A stretch of DNA of 64,000 nucleotides from Gammaproteobacteria bacterium RIFCSPHIGHO2_12_FULL_35_23 (GCA_001801465.1 MGXT01000020.1:1-64000), one strand, 5' to 3'. Counted from the stretch's first letter, positions 10,784 to 20,050 are shown. The notes: a model not told the origin generated them from the sequence alone. Program-made: numbers and translations.

Positions 10784-11515
10784 TTACATATTTTGAGTAC
10801 TGTCTGTCATGACAGGTTGACTAATATATTTAGTTATTTGAAAGCCATCCCAGTCAGATAGCATCTTTTTAGGATCGGTTGGAAAATTTGTGTATTGCCA
10901 ACTGATTAATCCTGTATAAGGTATTTTGATTGTTTTAGAGTCACCAAACAAATGATCTACTACAACAAAATTAATCTGAGCAAGATTAATCTTTTTTCCT
11001 GATTGAATATTTGATAAAGGTAATACATTGTTAATGGTAACGGTTCTATAACCTTTATCGCCTAAAAGATTAATTGCAGCAAATTTGTTATTACTTTCTT
11101 GGCTGAGTTCATATTCATTTAAAACTTGTGGTGAGCTTAAAACCTTAACTTCATTGGCTTGATAGTTATAAAGTAAAGGGTCATAAGACTCTCGAGTGGT
11201 AACATAATGAGCTATTTCAGCTCGACTGCGAGGCCAGGTAGTTGGTAGAGTTGAGTCAGTTTGTGTAGTGGATAGCCAGACATAACCGTCTTCTCCTTCA
11301 TGGACTACTACTAATTCGGTATGCTGAGTAGGAATTAAAATAATTAAACAAATGATTAAAAGAGAACAAAGAAGCAAGGCGCTATAAAAAGCGAGTTGAT
11401 ATCTATTTTTGCTAATAGTCATCCTGGTATAAAGATCATCTGCCCAGGAATTTGCTTGTTGAAAATAATTATCAGAAAGATTCAATGGCTGTTTTATTTT
11501 AATAATAGTTTTCAT
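10784..11515 (-). CDS. virB8: T4SS assembly protein VirB8
   Basis: A 243-aa protein with a cytoplasmic N-terminus, one membrane helix (about 41-61) and a periplasmic NTF2-like domain with the RSRAEIAHYVTTRESYD stretch typical of VirB8. VirB8 is a bitopic inner-membrane scaffold that recruits other T4SS parts. Its start codon is one base after the virB6 stop in transcription order. Confidence 0.92.
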   Translation of the reverse strand: MKTIIKIKQPLNLSDNYFQQANSWADDLYTRMTISKNRYQLAFYSALLLCSLLIICLIILIPTQHTELVVVHEGEDGYVWLSTTQTDSTLPTTWPRSRAEIAHYVTTRESYDPLLYNYQANEVKVLSSPQVLNEYELSQESNNKFAAINLLGDKGYRTVTINNVLPLSNIQSGKKINLAQINFVVVDHLFGDSKTIKIPYTGLISWQYTNFPTDPKKMLSDWDGFQITKYISQPVMTDSTQNM

Positions 11516-12541
11516 TTATTCGCCTTGCCGTAAAGAGGTTTGGGTTGCTTTAAAAGTTGCCATACCTGTTGCACCAGTTGGAGTAGGAATGAAGTCTTTG
11601 GCAGTGGGAGGATGAAAAGGAGCAGCATTTATCTTATTTATAGCATTATTGAGGGAATCAGCTAAACCGTTGGCTATTTGTAAGGAAATAAAGCTCGTAT
11701 TAACAGAGCCCCCTAGAATGTAAGCTAATTCAGCTGATTTCCATAATAGGCCTACACAAATGATGCCCAAAATAATGATGGGTAAAACTCCGGCATTGCC
11801 AATTTGTAGAGCAGATTGTCCATTGTGAATTTGTAACCACCAGTAGGCTAAAGATAAAGCAAAAGTTAAAGTTGCTGTAATGAGAAGTTGTAATAATGCG
11901 GCGCTAATAATAGCACTAAGCCAACGATCTACTATACCATGAAAGGGCTTAAAAAAATAAAACAAAGCTATGAGAGGTGTCAAAACAAATAAAAGGGCTA
12001 ATAAAACTTTTGCTACTATAATTTCCAGCAAAGCTAATCCCACTAAAGTGTAACCAAACATCCATAGCAAGATGCCATCCAGCCAAGCCCCCATATTATT
12101 AAATCCACCAATCTGAAATACTATTGTCCCTAGTTTTGTGAACTGATTTAAAACAATTTGCATAGCGTTATTAATATTATCGCCACCAGGGATATGAGTT
12201 GGTGAGGCACTAATTAATTCACTACCTAACTCATTAATAAGACCATTAATCAAATCAATAAAATTTTGCGAAACCCAGGCCCATTGTGTGACAGCCATGT
12301 AAATAAAGCCAATTTTTAAGGTGGTTTTAATAAAATGAGACATACTTGTTTTTACCCAGCCTAACATGATGCTATAACCTAAAATGACTATATAAATCGT
12401 TGCAATAATGCCTAAAGGAATTTTTAAATAATTAGATAAGGCGGCAAAACCATTGAACACGTAGTTTTGCAATAATAAATCTATTTCAAAAAGAGTATTC
12501 GTTACAAAATTTGATCCTTCTATAGTTAAATTTTCTAACAT
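11516..12541 (-). CDS. virB6: T4SS polytopic channel protein VirB6
   Basis: A 341-aa protein with about six to eight hydrophobic segments, matching the TrbL/VirB6 family of inner-membrane channel components. The block ALLFVLTPLIALFYFFKPF is typical for the conserved central part. Its ATG overlaps the stop of the upstream lipoprotein gene as TAATG, so translation is probably coupled. Confidence 0.9.
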   Translation of the reverse strand: MLENLTIEGSNFVTNTLFEIDLLLQNYVFNGFAALSNYLKIPLGIIATIYIVILGYSIMLGWVKTSMSHFIKTTLKIGFIYMAVTQWAWVSQNFIDLINGLINELGSELISASPTHIPGGDNINNAMQIVLNQFTKLGTIVFQIGGFNNMGAWLDGILLWMFGYTLVGLALLEIIVAKVLLALLFVLTPLIALFYFFKPFHGIVDRWLSAIISAALLQLLITATLTFALSLAYWWLQIHNGQSALQIGNAGVLPIIILGIICVGLLWKSAELAYILGGSVNTSFISLQIANGLADSLNNAINKINAAPFHPPTAKDFIPTPTGATGMATFKATQTSLRQGE

Positions 12542-12936
12542 TAGCCTTCTCCTGCTGTAGATTCATAAATAAAAAGTTCGTCGTTTAAACGAGCAGCTAC
12601 CGCTTTATCTTTAAGATTGTACAATGTTAAATTAGAATAATTGACATCCCGCTTTGCATAATCAAGCATGGCTTTAAAAAATCGATCGCAACCATGAGAA
12701 TAATTTTTAACAAACGGGTTATCGAAATGAGTCGGGTCATAAACACAAGCGATATAAGCACTACCTGTGCTATCATAAAGACTAGTAGTAACTTCAGCAT
12801 ACCATTCAGCCTGATAAATAAATTTTGCAGCTTGCTTTTTATCAGTAGTTAATAATTTATTGCTATTGTGACAGGCTGTTAAGTAACAGCCAGTACTTAA
12901 TAAGAAAAGACCAAATAAAAATTTATTAAATTGCAT
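12541..12936 (-). CDS. T4SS-cluster lipoprotein of unknown role
   Basis: The reading frame opens at 12999, but the ATG at 12936 is preferred: it is preceded by AGGAAAAAGCTT and begins a signal peptide ending in a lipobox (LTAC). The product is 131 aa. The mature part has three further cysteines (in ACV and HGCD) and the segment FDNPFVKNY. Its position between virB5 and virB6 is where other P-type systems carry an entry-exclusion lipoprotein (eex in pKM101); Cag12-like proteins in related clusters are an alternative. I cannot confirm either assignment from sequence alone. Confidence 0.75.
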   Translation of the reverse strand: MQFNKFLFGLFLLSTGCYLTACHNSNKLLTTDKKQAAKFIYQAEWYAEVTTSLYDSTGSAYIACVYDPTHFDNPFVKNYSHGCDRFFKAMLDYAKRDVNYSNLTLYNLKDKAVAARLNDELFIYESTAGEG

Positions 12937-12946
12937 AAGCTTTTTC

Positions 12947-13096
12947 CTATGAGTTATAGTTCCAAGAATTAATAGGAGTCTTAGTACACCATTTGCCAAA
13001 ATCTGGACAAGGGGTGGTTAAATCAGAATGAGCGCAGCTTGCTAACAAGCCAGTAATCAAAAAAATTATGGCCATTAATGGTATTATTTTATTCAT
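12947..13096 (-). CDS. 49-aa lipoprotein, probable VirB7-like
   Basis: A short ORF lies in the gap between virB5 and the next lipoprotein gene. Its ATG overlaps the virB5 stop (TAATG). The product has a signal peptide of about 20 residues ending in lipobox LLASC (Cys21), then a short mature part with two more cysteines (CPDFGKWC) and ending TPINSWNYNS. Size, lipobox and a C-terminal PIN-type motif resemble VirB7/TraN/TrwH, the small lipoprotein of the outer-membrane core. Here it lies before virB6, not between virB6 and virB8, so the identity is inferred. Confidence 0.7.
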   Translation of the reverse strand: MNKIIPLMAIIFLITGLLASCAHSDLTTPCPDFGKWCTKTPINSWNYNS

Positions 13097-13824
13097 TAAT
13101 TGTCTCCTGCTTGATTGTATTCGGCTGCTTCATTTTCTGTGGCAATTTGAGAAGCTTGAATGGAAGCGGTTTGTTCATTTAATACAGTTTGCATATGTAA
13201 CTCTTCAACTTCGATATAACCTACTTCCAGTTCAATTCTAGAGTTAAGATCCATAGAGGATTTAAGATCACTATTTTTTTGTGAATCTTCAATTTCTTGG
13301 CCGAGCTTATATAAGCTAGTAAGATGAGAATTAATATTCTCAAATTCATAACTTGCTTGAGTGGCACTAGTTTGATTGGTAGCAACTTGGTTTTCATAAG
13401 CTTGAGCTAAATTAGCATCAGTACCTTTTGCATAAGTTTCTTGATTCATACTATAATTTGCTTGCTGATATTGTTGTAGTAGTTGATGATATCTTGCGGC
13501 ATTACCGCCCGCTATCCCTTGTAAAGCTGACTGCCAATCTGTGGCTGACCATTCTCGGTCTTGTTGCAGCTCATTGAGTGAGTTTTCAAAATTTCCCCAA
13601 CCATAATTACCAGTAATAGACTGATATTGAGCTTTCAATTGATGATATTGATTTTGTAAGCTTTGATATTGACCATTGAGTTGATTGATTACTTCCGTAG
13701 TTTTAACAATTTCTCCTACATCGATAACGGGCATCATGGCTAAGGCAGGGGTGAAAAAAATATTCATCGATAATAATAAAGGGATAAAAAAATAATAATT
13801 GGAAGGAGTTGATTTGTAGTTCAT
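13096..13824 (-). CDS. virB5: T4SS minor pilus protein VirB5
   Basis: The start at 13824 (ATGA overlap with the virB4 stop) gives 242 aa; the longer frame from 13860 lies inside virB4 and is less likely. A signal peptide ends near ALA, followed by long helices rich in Gln and Asn with the WSATDWQSAL segment seen in VirB5 proteins. VirB5 sits at the pilus tip and helps contact with target cells. Coiled-coil propensity is high throughout. Confidence 0.85.
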   Translation of the reverse strand: MNYKSTPSNYYFFIPLLLSMNIFFTPALAMMPVIDVGEIVKTTEVINQLNGQYQSLQNQYHQLKAQYQSITGNYGWGNFENSLNELQQDREWSATDWQSALQGIAGGNAARYHQLLQQYQQANYSMNQETYAKGTDANLAQAYENQVATNQTSATQASYEFENINSHLTSLYKLGQEIEDSQKNSDLKSSMDLNSRIELEVGYIEVEELHMQTVLNEQTASIQASQIATENEAAEYNQAGDN

Positions 13825-16307
13825 AGTTGATCGCACCATTCTTGAAAAATAGGCAACCACACGTTTGAGTCATTACCCATTTCCAATCTTATTTTATGTA
13901 ATAACCTTAAGGTTTTGCTGTTAGCAGAATAAACATTAAGTTCAGGTTTTAAGGCAGATAAATTTAATTTACCAATAACACTAAAACTTGCTTGCTTATA
14001 AAGAAATAAACGTTTTTCTTTGGGTGTTTGCTTGATAAATTCAAATTCACTACTAGAAAGGTTGAAATGTTTATAATGCTTTTCATAATTGGCAGTTGGG
14101 TTGCAAAAAAATAGATGGGTCGCACAATTATCTAAAAATTGTGCGCTTAAGTTTGATTCGACGACCGAGGCTGGGGATTGAGTAGCTAATACAATATGAC
14201 AATTCTTTTTTCTGAGAGTGGGTAGCCATTGCTTTAATTTTCTTTGCCAATAGAGATTATCTAAATATACCCAGCCTTCATCTAAATAGATTGAAACTCT
14301 TTGTCCCGTTAGAGACTCTTCTATGCGATGAAATAAATACATCATTACAACTGTTAGCACATTTTTAGAAAGGTTTAATAAGTGTGTTAAATCAAAACCT
14401 ATTTTATGTGCATCGATAGTTAGCTGGTCAAAAGAGTTGTCAAATAGATAGCAATATTCCCCATCAGGTCGAGTACCAGATTTTTTTAACCAGCGGTTTA
14501 ATTGATTCCATCTTGAAAAATTAATAGGTAATAAACTGGTGACAGTTGATAAGTTTCTATGTTCTGGAGCAAGTGATTCAAAGGCATAGTTTATACATTC
14601 ATTGATCATTACAGTAAGAGAGCTCGGCAATTCTTCTTCTTCTTCCATTCTAATTAATTGACAAAACCACTCTTGTAAAAAAGATCTGTTTAATGGTGTG
14701 TCATTTAATGTAAAGGGATTAAAAGCAATGGGTTGATTGGCTGAGAGGGCTGTATATTGACCTTGGCTTGCCCGTATGTAAATTTCAAGGCCATTATCAC
14801 GGTCAAAGAAAAATGAACGGCCTCCATAGCGCGTCATTTGTGAGTCCATAAAACCTATGAATACAGTCTTACCTGATCCATTACCGCCAATAATAGTAGT
14901 ATGCCCTGGTGTTAAATCATTGCTATCCCCGCTACCCGCAGTATGGAAATTAAAAAACACAGGGGTTTTAGAAGGAGTTTCAATTAAGGTAACAGCAGAA
15001 CCTAAATGATTTTTATCTCGATAACCAATGGGATAATTATGTAAAGGAAAGAAATCTACAAAATTTAAACTAGTTAATAATGTTGATCTAGCTATATATT
15101 TTTGATTGCAAGGGATTTGTGCCCAAAATGCTGCTTCTTGGCCAATGGTTTCATGTACGGCCACAAAGCCAATATCGGCATAAATTCTTACAGCTAAATT
15201 AATTGATTCTTTAAGATGAGTAAGATCCTGAGATAATAAAAGCAAGCTGTTATGATGATAACCAATTTTTAAACGATCTGAAGCTAAGTCATCAGAGCAT
15301 TGAACTAATTCTTGGAGTTGTGATTTAGCTGGATCGTTAGCATTTTTGAGCTTAATGATTTGTTTATTAATCAGACTTTGTGCTTTGCTATTAGGTTCTA
15401 AGGCAAAACTATTAGTAAAAATAAATTCACAATCAAGTTGTAACAATTTATTAAACATGATGGGTGCACTAGTTGTACCATAACTTTTAATGGATAAGAT
15501 GGAAGCAAAGGTAGAGGCTTCATTGGCATCCAAAAATTCAATGAATTTGCCAAAAAATAAACGTTTTTGTGGTAAATAATTAGCAATGTTACCGAAAGGA
15601 TAAAGTGCATAAGCTTTTAGAGTATTATCAATAGAGGTGGCAATAGGGGTTGCAAAAGTAGGTTGGCTAAATTTAATTACATCATTGTTATTGATAAATT
15701 GTCCTAGAAAAGCAAGTAATTCTGCATAATGCAAAGATTCATCCTGAGAACCTAATAAATGAGGTTGAAATGCCTTCAAAGAAGTAATTAATTGCGTGGT
15801 TGTTTTAATAAGTTTTTCTACCACATGATGTTGATAATTATTACGCGCTTTTTTAATAGTTCTTGAATTAATTCGCTGTAAAAAATTTAATGAGGGGCTA
15901 AATTTTTTAGAATGGATACCGCGATGGGCTACTACGATATAAAGTGAATTGTGATAGAGCGGCTTGGCATTAAACTGTTGATGATATTTAATATTGACTT
16001 GATTAGTAAAAGGATCTTTAAATTTACCTTGCAATTGAATATTTAATTTTTGTCTAATTATGTAGGTATAGAGACAAAAATCATCGGACAAATTACTGAT
16101 GGCATAGTGCCAATTACGCTTAAAAGTATTTAGCTCTTGATTAGTTGCTGTATCAAAGGCAACACCAGCTAGCCTAATAACACTACCTATTTGTCCGTTA
16201 TCAGCAGCAAAGATAGTGGGGTTAATTAAATGTGTAATATGAAAGTGTTTGGAAATACCAATTTCTTTTCTAACAACATTAAAATCAGATATATTAGAAG
16301 CAATCAT
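13821..16307 (-). CDS. virB4: T4SS ATPase VirB4
   Basis: An 828-aa protein of usual family length with Walker A GGNGSGKT (474-481), Walker B in VSIYLDEGW and the later ATQSP motif. VirB4 energises pilus formation and substrate transfer at the inner membrane. The start overlaps virB3 by 14 bases with GGAGATGTC upstream. Separate virB3 and virB4 genes are present, not a fusion. Confidence 0.95.
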   Translation of the reverse strand: MIASNISDFNVVRKEIGISKHFHITHLINPTIFAADNGQIGSVIRLAGVAFDTATNQELNTFKRNWHYAISNLSDDFCLYTYIIRQKLNIQLQGKFKDPFTNQVNIKYHQQFNAKPLYHNSLYIVVAHRGIHSKKFSPSLNFLQRINSRTIKKARNNYQHHVVEKLIKTTTQLITSLKAFQPHLLGSQDESLHYAELLAFLGQFINNNDVIKFSQPTFATPIATSIDNTLKAYALYPFGNIANYLPQKRLFFGKFIEFLDANEASTFASILSIKSYGTTSAPIMFNKLLQLDCEFIFTNSFALEPNSKAQSLINKQIIKLKNANDPAKSQLQELVQCSDDLASDRLKIGYHHNSLLLLSQDLTHLKESINLAVRIYADIGFVAVHETIGQEAAFWAQIPCNQKYIARSTLLTSLNFVDFFPLHNYPIGYRDKNHLGSAVTLIETPSKTPVFFNFHTAGSGDSNDLTPGHTTIIGGNGSGKTVFIGFMDSQMTRYGGRSFFFDRDNGLEIYIRASQGQYTALSANQPIAFNPFTLNDTPLNRSFLQEWFCQLIRMEEEEELPSSLTVMINECINYAFESLAPEHRNLSTVTSLLPINFSRWNQLNRWLKKSGTRPDGEYCYLFDNSFDQLTIDAHKIGFDLTHLLNLSKNVLTVVMMYLFHRIEESLTGQRVSIYLDEGWVYLDNLYWQRKLKQWLPTLRKKNCHIVLATQSPASVVESNLSAQFLDNCATHLFFCNPTANYEKHYKHFNLSSSEFEFIKQTPKEKRLFLYKQASFSVIGKLNLSALKPELNVYSANSKTLRLLHKIRLEMGNDSNVWLPIFQEWCDQL

Positions 16308-16584
16308 AACTTTGACATCTCCATAAGTTTTTATTTTTGATCATGCCAATATTTGCTCTAATTGAAAGTAAGCGAAAGATATGTGGATCTAGTTGCGATA
16401 ATATCAAGCCAATTATATGTAGCGGAAAATAGATTAACAAAGCCAGTAGATTGTTGGTATAAATGAAGACTAACATGACAAATAGTCCAGCGATAAAGAA
16501 ATAATCGTAGACTACCCCAAAAATCATGGCTGGCTTAGTTAATGCTTTGAAAATAATAGAAATATGTAATGGTTCATCTTCCAT
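16294..16584 (-). CDS. virB3: T4SS inner-membrane protein VirB3
   Basis: The frame is open from 16695, but the upstream part is an out-of-frame reading of virB2; the ATG at 16584 has AGGAAG before it and gives a 96-aa protein of normal VirB3 length. It starts MEDEPLHISIIFKALTKP, typical of VirB3, followed by two hydrophobic segments. VirB3 works with VirB4 at the inner membrane. Confidence 0.9.
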   Translation of the reverse strand: MEDEPLHISIIFKALTKPAMIFGVVYDYFFIAGLFVMLVFIYTNNLLALLIYFPLHIIGLILSQLDPHIFRLLSIRANIGMIKNKNLWRCQSYDCF

Positions 16585-16586
16585 TA

Positions 16587-16880
16587 TTAACTTCCTGTTA
16601 ACATAGTCAGTAAAGCTCTGGCGCCAAATACTATGCCAATCCCAATGACCACAGCTGTTAGATAACTTTTTGGAATGCGGCCTAAAGCAAAACAACCAAA
16701 TCCTACGCTTACGATAGCAAGTCCAGCCACAGCTTTTCCTACATCGCCTGTTAAATAATCTAAAAAATTATTTAAAACATCGACTACATCAGCATGTGCA
16801 CTGATAGGTATTAATGTTGCTAAGCCAAGCAAATCAAAAACAAATCTTTTTTTATAATTTTTTAAAAAAGCAAATGTCAC
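16587..16880 (-). CDS. virB2: T4SS pilin VirB2
   Basis: A 97-aa protein with a GTG start codon chosen because GGAGG lies 7 bases upstream. A signal peptide ends AHA (30), leaving a 67-aa mature pilin with two hydrophobic helices separated by the basic GRIPKSY turn. VirB2 is the major pilus subunit. It is the first gene of the operon and is directly preceded by two palindromes. Confidence 0.9.
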   Translation of the reverse strand: MTFAFLKNYKKRFVFDLLGLATLIPISAHADVVDVLNNFLDYLTGDVGKAVAGLAIVSVGFGCFALGRIPKSYLTAVVIGIGIVFGARALLTMLTGS

Positions 16881-16902
16881 GACTAACCTCCATAAGAAAA
16901 AT

Positions 16903-16932
16903 GTTAATAACTATTAACCTAGAAACCGGTTT
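16903..16932 (-). promoter_or_regulatory. Two adjacent palindromes upstream of virB2
   Basis: GTTAATA-AC-TATTAAC (16903-16918) and AAACCGGTTT (16923-16932) lie 23-52 bases upstream of the virB2 start. Spacing suggests an operator for the T4SS operon, but no regulator is known from the window. The rest of the 549-base gap up to 17429 is very AT-rich and holds no ORF that I can support. Confidence 0.45.
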
Positions 16933-17373
16933 AATAGCTAAAAAACAGAATAAAATGAATGTGAAAAAATTAAATTGAAAAAGAATTAAAAACTTTCTAA
17001 GGGTTTAGAAAAAAAATAATTGGGTGGAATAAGAGGCGGATATTGGCAATGTAATGCAATTATTAAATGAAAGCAAGTATTAATTTTAAAAGTTATTAAA
17101 AAGTTTATTTAAATAAATTTAATAATGATTATTTTCTAGAAATTAATGAACAATTTATTTTTATTATAACCAAGTGTAAAAATTAAATTAAAGATTTATA
17201 GTTTTAAACAGTTGTTGAGTCACTGTTTTGGAATAAAAGAGAAAATTACTAGGTTAAAATAAATTTGCTTAAGATTACCTAATGCTTTTTAGTAACACTG
17301 GCAATTTTATTAAAAAAATCTATATTAAACAAATAATTGTAAAGCAAGGTTTATATTGTTAAATAGAAGAAAA

Positions 17374-17395
17374 AGCACAAAAAATGTGCTATTAT
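17374..17395 (+). promoter_or_regulatory. Palindrome and -10-like element before the 277-aa gene
   Basis: AGCACA-N5-TGTGCT (17374-17390) is a perfect 6-bp inverted repeat whose last base starts a TATTAT -10-like hexamer (17390-17395), 35 bases before the start codon. No good -35 is visible at the usual distance, so an activator-dependent or repressible promoter is possible. The call is inferred from position. Confidence 0.4.
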
Positions 17396-17429
17396 GGCTA
17401 TCTATTAATAAAAAGAATAAGGAATCAAC

Positions 17430-18263
17430 ATGTTACGTTTATTAAGCGGTTATCAGGATCCTCCTGGCGATCAAAGTTCTATAGGAAGCCGCAGAAGTGG
17501 TAGCGATAGAAGTTCAACGTCAGGCAGTACTGGTTTTTCTACACCTGAGCCAAGACCCAGCGTACTTATGGATACAGTAGAGCGTGGTGCTGGAATGGGT
17601 AGTGGATTTAGAGGCGAACCTGATTCAATAAGCTTTTCTTCTCTAGAATGGGATGCTGCAAAAACAATTATTCCTGACGGATTCTTTTCTCATTTTAGAG
17701 TAATTTTAGAAGGCATTAATACTTTACGATTGGGAATGATTTCAACTCGCTTTTTTCGTAGGATAGGTGAAAGATTTGTTAGAGAGGATAGATGGGATAG
17801 ATTTTACAGACCGCTTATGTTTGGATTAATCGGTGCGGCAGAGTTTAGAAAAGTACTCATGGTTTTAGAGCTGTTAGAAATAGCCATTAGAGCCTATGAT
17901 CCAGAAGTTACTATCGAAGGATTAGGAAAAGGTTCAGTAGCTGAAAGAGTAAATGCAGCAATGCGAGCAATTTTTATCCATCAAATTAACTCACCTTATA
18001 TAGGTTCGGCACTTTTATTAACAGAGTATTCGTATAAAAAAGATGGCGTTGACTATAAATTTTTTGCTCCTGGTCGGGTTACTAGCAATAGTTCTTATTT
18101 ATGGGGGATTGCTGCCATATTAATTAATTTAGCTAATGGCTTGTTTGGTCCTTTGCAAGCGGGACTAAAAGCTTGTTTTGTTGGTGGAGATATAACAGCT
18201 GATCCTATTCCTCCAGTAGATTGCAAGAGAATAATTTATGGTGTTGTAAAAGAATGGAAATAA
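17430..18263 (+). CDS. Hypothetical protein, effector candidate
   Basis: I do not recognise this 277-aa protein. The first about 65 residues are Ser/Gly/Arg-rich and look disordered, followed by a mostly helical domain (WDAAKTIIPDGFF onward) and one hydrophobic stretch near residues 224-247. AAGGA lies 7 bases before the ATG. It is divergent from the virB operon and convergent (4 bases apart) with an ankyrin gene. Its orphan nature and place beside a T4SS make it a candidate secreted effector; no eukaryotic domain is visible. Confidence 0.75.
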   Translation: MLRLLSGYQDPPGDQSSIGSRRSGSDRSSTSGSTGFSTPEPRPSVLMDTVERGAGMGSGFRGEPDSISFSSLEWDAAKTIIPDGFFSHFRVILEGINTLRLGMISTRFFRRIGERFVREDRWDRFYRPLMFGLIGAAEFRKVLMVLELLEIAIRAYDPEVTIEGLGKGSVAERVNAAMRAIFIHQINSPYIGSALLLTEYSYKKDGVDYKFFAPGRVTSNSSYLWGIAAILINLANGLFGPLQAGLKACFVGGDITADPIPPVDCKRIIYGVVKEWK

Positions 18264-18267
18264 TAAA

Positions 18268-19683
18268 TTATCCGCCTGCTGGAGCGGCAGCCCCGCGATA
18301 AACTTTAGCTGCTACGACATCAGTAGCTTGATCTGTTGGTCGAGATGTAGTGAAGAAACTACAAAACCATTGTGCCCAAGTTACCCTGGGTGTAGAGGTT
18401 GCAGCTTTGGGTCTTACAGCTGCGCTGGTAAAACTTTCTCGAGTAGCTGCTGTTCTGACTTCTGGCCCAGCTCTGGTTGTAAAAAAACAGCCAAATAATG
18501 CTTCGGTCCAAGTTCTTCTTCTAGGAATACTGGACGCTACTGTTGTAGTCGATACACTTGCTGCAACGGCACCTAGAGTAGTAAGCGGATAATCATCTAA
18601 AGGAACAGTTTCTAAATCTTTCATCTGGTGTCTTTCTAGCGCCATATGAATTTGCGAAAAATGAGCATACTGCCTAGCGGTAGTACCTGTATTATCCAGT
18701 ATATCAAGATTTGCTCCTTTATCAAGTAAGGCATTAGCTAGATCTATCCTCCCACTTTTACAAGCGATATGGATAGGTAAATCTCCATCCCCATTCACTA
18801 AGCTAACATTGGCGCCTAGATCTAATAAATAGGTTACAGTTTTTAAATCTCCTTGGGTACAAGCAAGATGAAGTGGTAAGTAACCATCAACATTTTCATT
18901 AATTAGCGTGGCTTTTTCAGTTGAACTTTTATTTTCTAAGACCTTTACTACACCAAAATAGTTTTTAGCTTCACAATAGTGATGTAAAGAAGCTGTGATA
19001 GCTTTGACTTGATCTTTAAGATCAATATCATAACGGTGCCTTAGATCACGGCTGATAGCAGCTGGCGTAATGCTAACCAGTGTTTCACTATAACGATTCT
19101 TTTGAGTCAGTAATTCTTGATAGGCAATCTGTTTCATACTAATCATTTCATGATTAATCATTGCTAATTCGATAAAATCAGTATGACGACTTATTATTTC
19201 TGGATAATAAAAAAAGCTTTTTTTTATAGTATTGAGCCTTGCAGAAAAAATTTCTAACAAAGGGTCTTCTGCAGCTGAAGCTGACTCAAATGTTGCAATT
19301 TCAGCTCCTGTGAGATCTCTGCGTATCCTCATGACAGCTAATCGATCTTGTAGGTAGTTTTGAAAACGTAATAAATGTTGTTGATAGAGCAGCGCTAATT
19401 TATATCTAAATAGGGCTGTGTTTATATCGTTAAAATCTTCACCTAGTGCAAGGGAATAGGCAATCAGTTGAATAATTAAATTATGAATTTCTTCTTGAAA
19501 TTCCAACAGTTTTAATTGTAAATCTAGCTCTGCTATGAGAGCTGGTAATCGATCAGGCACCATGCCTTGGGTAACAATCCCTTGTTCCTTTTGCGCTCTA
19601 ATTTCAGCACAACGAATCGGTATGGCAGCTAGATTCGACTCATAAAGAAGATAAGCTTTTCTAATTTGTATTGTTGTAAACAT
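18268..19683 (-). CDS. Ankyrin-repeat protein, effector candidate
   Basis: The ATG at 19683 is preferred over 19704 because AAGGAGG lies 8 bases upstream; this gives 471 aa. The N-terminal 250 residues are helical. Two clear ankyrin repeats follow (about 260-330: DGYLPLHLACTQGDLKTV and DGDLPIHIACKSGRIDLA) plus a weaker third. The C-terminal about 85 residues are Thr/Ala/Arg-rich and contain a duplicated TW...CFFTT / TW...CSFFTT motif. Ankyrin proteins are frequent T4SS effectors in Legionellales, binding host proteins, but secretion here is inference. Confidence 0.8.
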   Translation of the reverse strand: MFTTIQIRKAYLLYESNLAAIPIRCAEIRAQKEQGIVTQGMVPDRLPALIAELDLQLKLLEFQEEIHNLIIQLIAYSLALGEDFNDINTALFRYKLALLYQQHLLRFQNYLQDRLAVMRIRRDLTGAEIATFESASAAEDPLLEIFSARLNTIKKSFFYYPEIISRHTDFIELAMINHEMISMKQIAYQELLTQKNRYSETLVSITPAAISRDLRHRYDIDLKDQVKAITASLHHYCEAKNYFGVVKVLENKSSTEKATLINENVDGYLPLHLACTQGDLKTVTYLLDLGANVSLVNGDGDLPIHIACKSGRIDLANALLDKGANLDILDNTGTTARQYAHFSQIHMALERHQMKDLETVPLDDYPLTTLGAVAASVSTTTVASSIPRRRTWTEALFGCFFTTRAGPEVRTAATRESFTSAAVRPKAATSTPRVTWAQWFCSFFTTSRPTDQATDVVAAKVYRGAAAPAGG

Positions 19684-19930
19684 GGCTTGATCCTCCTTGA
19701 TCATTATTCCTTTTTTTTATAATTAAACTTGTGCAAAAGTTCTTGCGAGCATCGCTACCAGGTATTTATTTACTGTTTTCGTACAGACGCGTTTTGCGGT
19801 AAACTCTTTTGAAAATCTGATTCACTCAAGGTGCGATGCAGTTACTTCAGAACAAGCTTAATAGCCAGCACCTAAGGTCTAGCATAAAAGTATAGCTTGT
19901 AAAATAAAATGCTTAAAAATTTTAAATGCA

Positions 19931-19962
19931 AAAATAACCCATTTAATTCAAAGGGTTATTTT
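19931..19962 (-). terminator. Terminator after the 685-aa gene
   Basis: A 10-bp perfect stem (AAAATAACCC / GGGTTATTTT) with a 12-base loop sits 88 bases downstream of the gshB-linked gene; on the minus strand it ends in a run of five Ts. The remainder of the 19684-20050 gap shows no ORF or other structure that I can support. Confidence 0.7.
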
Positions 19963-20050
19963 GGATATATCTAATAATATTTATTATAGAAGAAGCAGTA
20001 GATCTAAAAGATCTACTGCAATGATAAACAAAGCTTAACAATATTAAAGG

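Noticed and set aside
12937..12999. Upstream extension of the 131-aa lipoprotein frame
   Set aside because: It overlaps the 49-aa lipoprotein gene, and the internal ATG has the ribosome-binding site and signal peptide.
17268..17284. CTTAAG-N5-CTAATG upstream of the 277-aa gene
   Set aside because: Second half-site has two mismatches and no -10 lies ten bases downstream.
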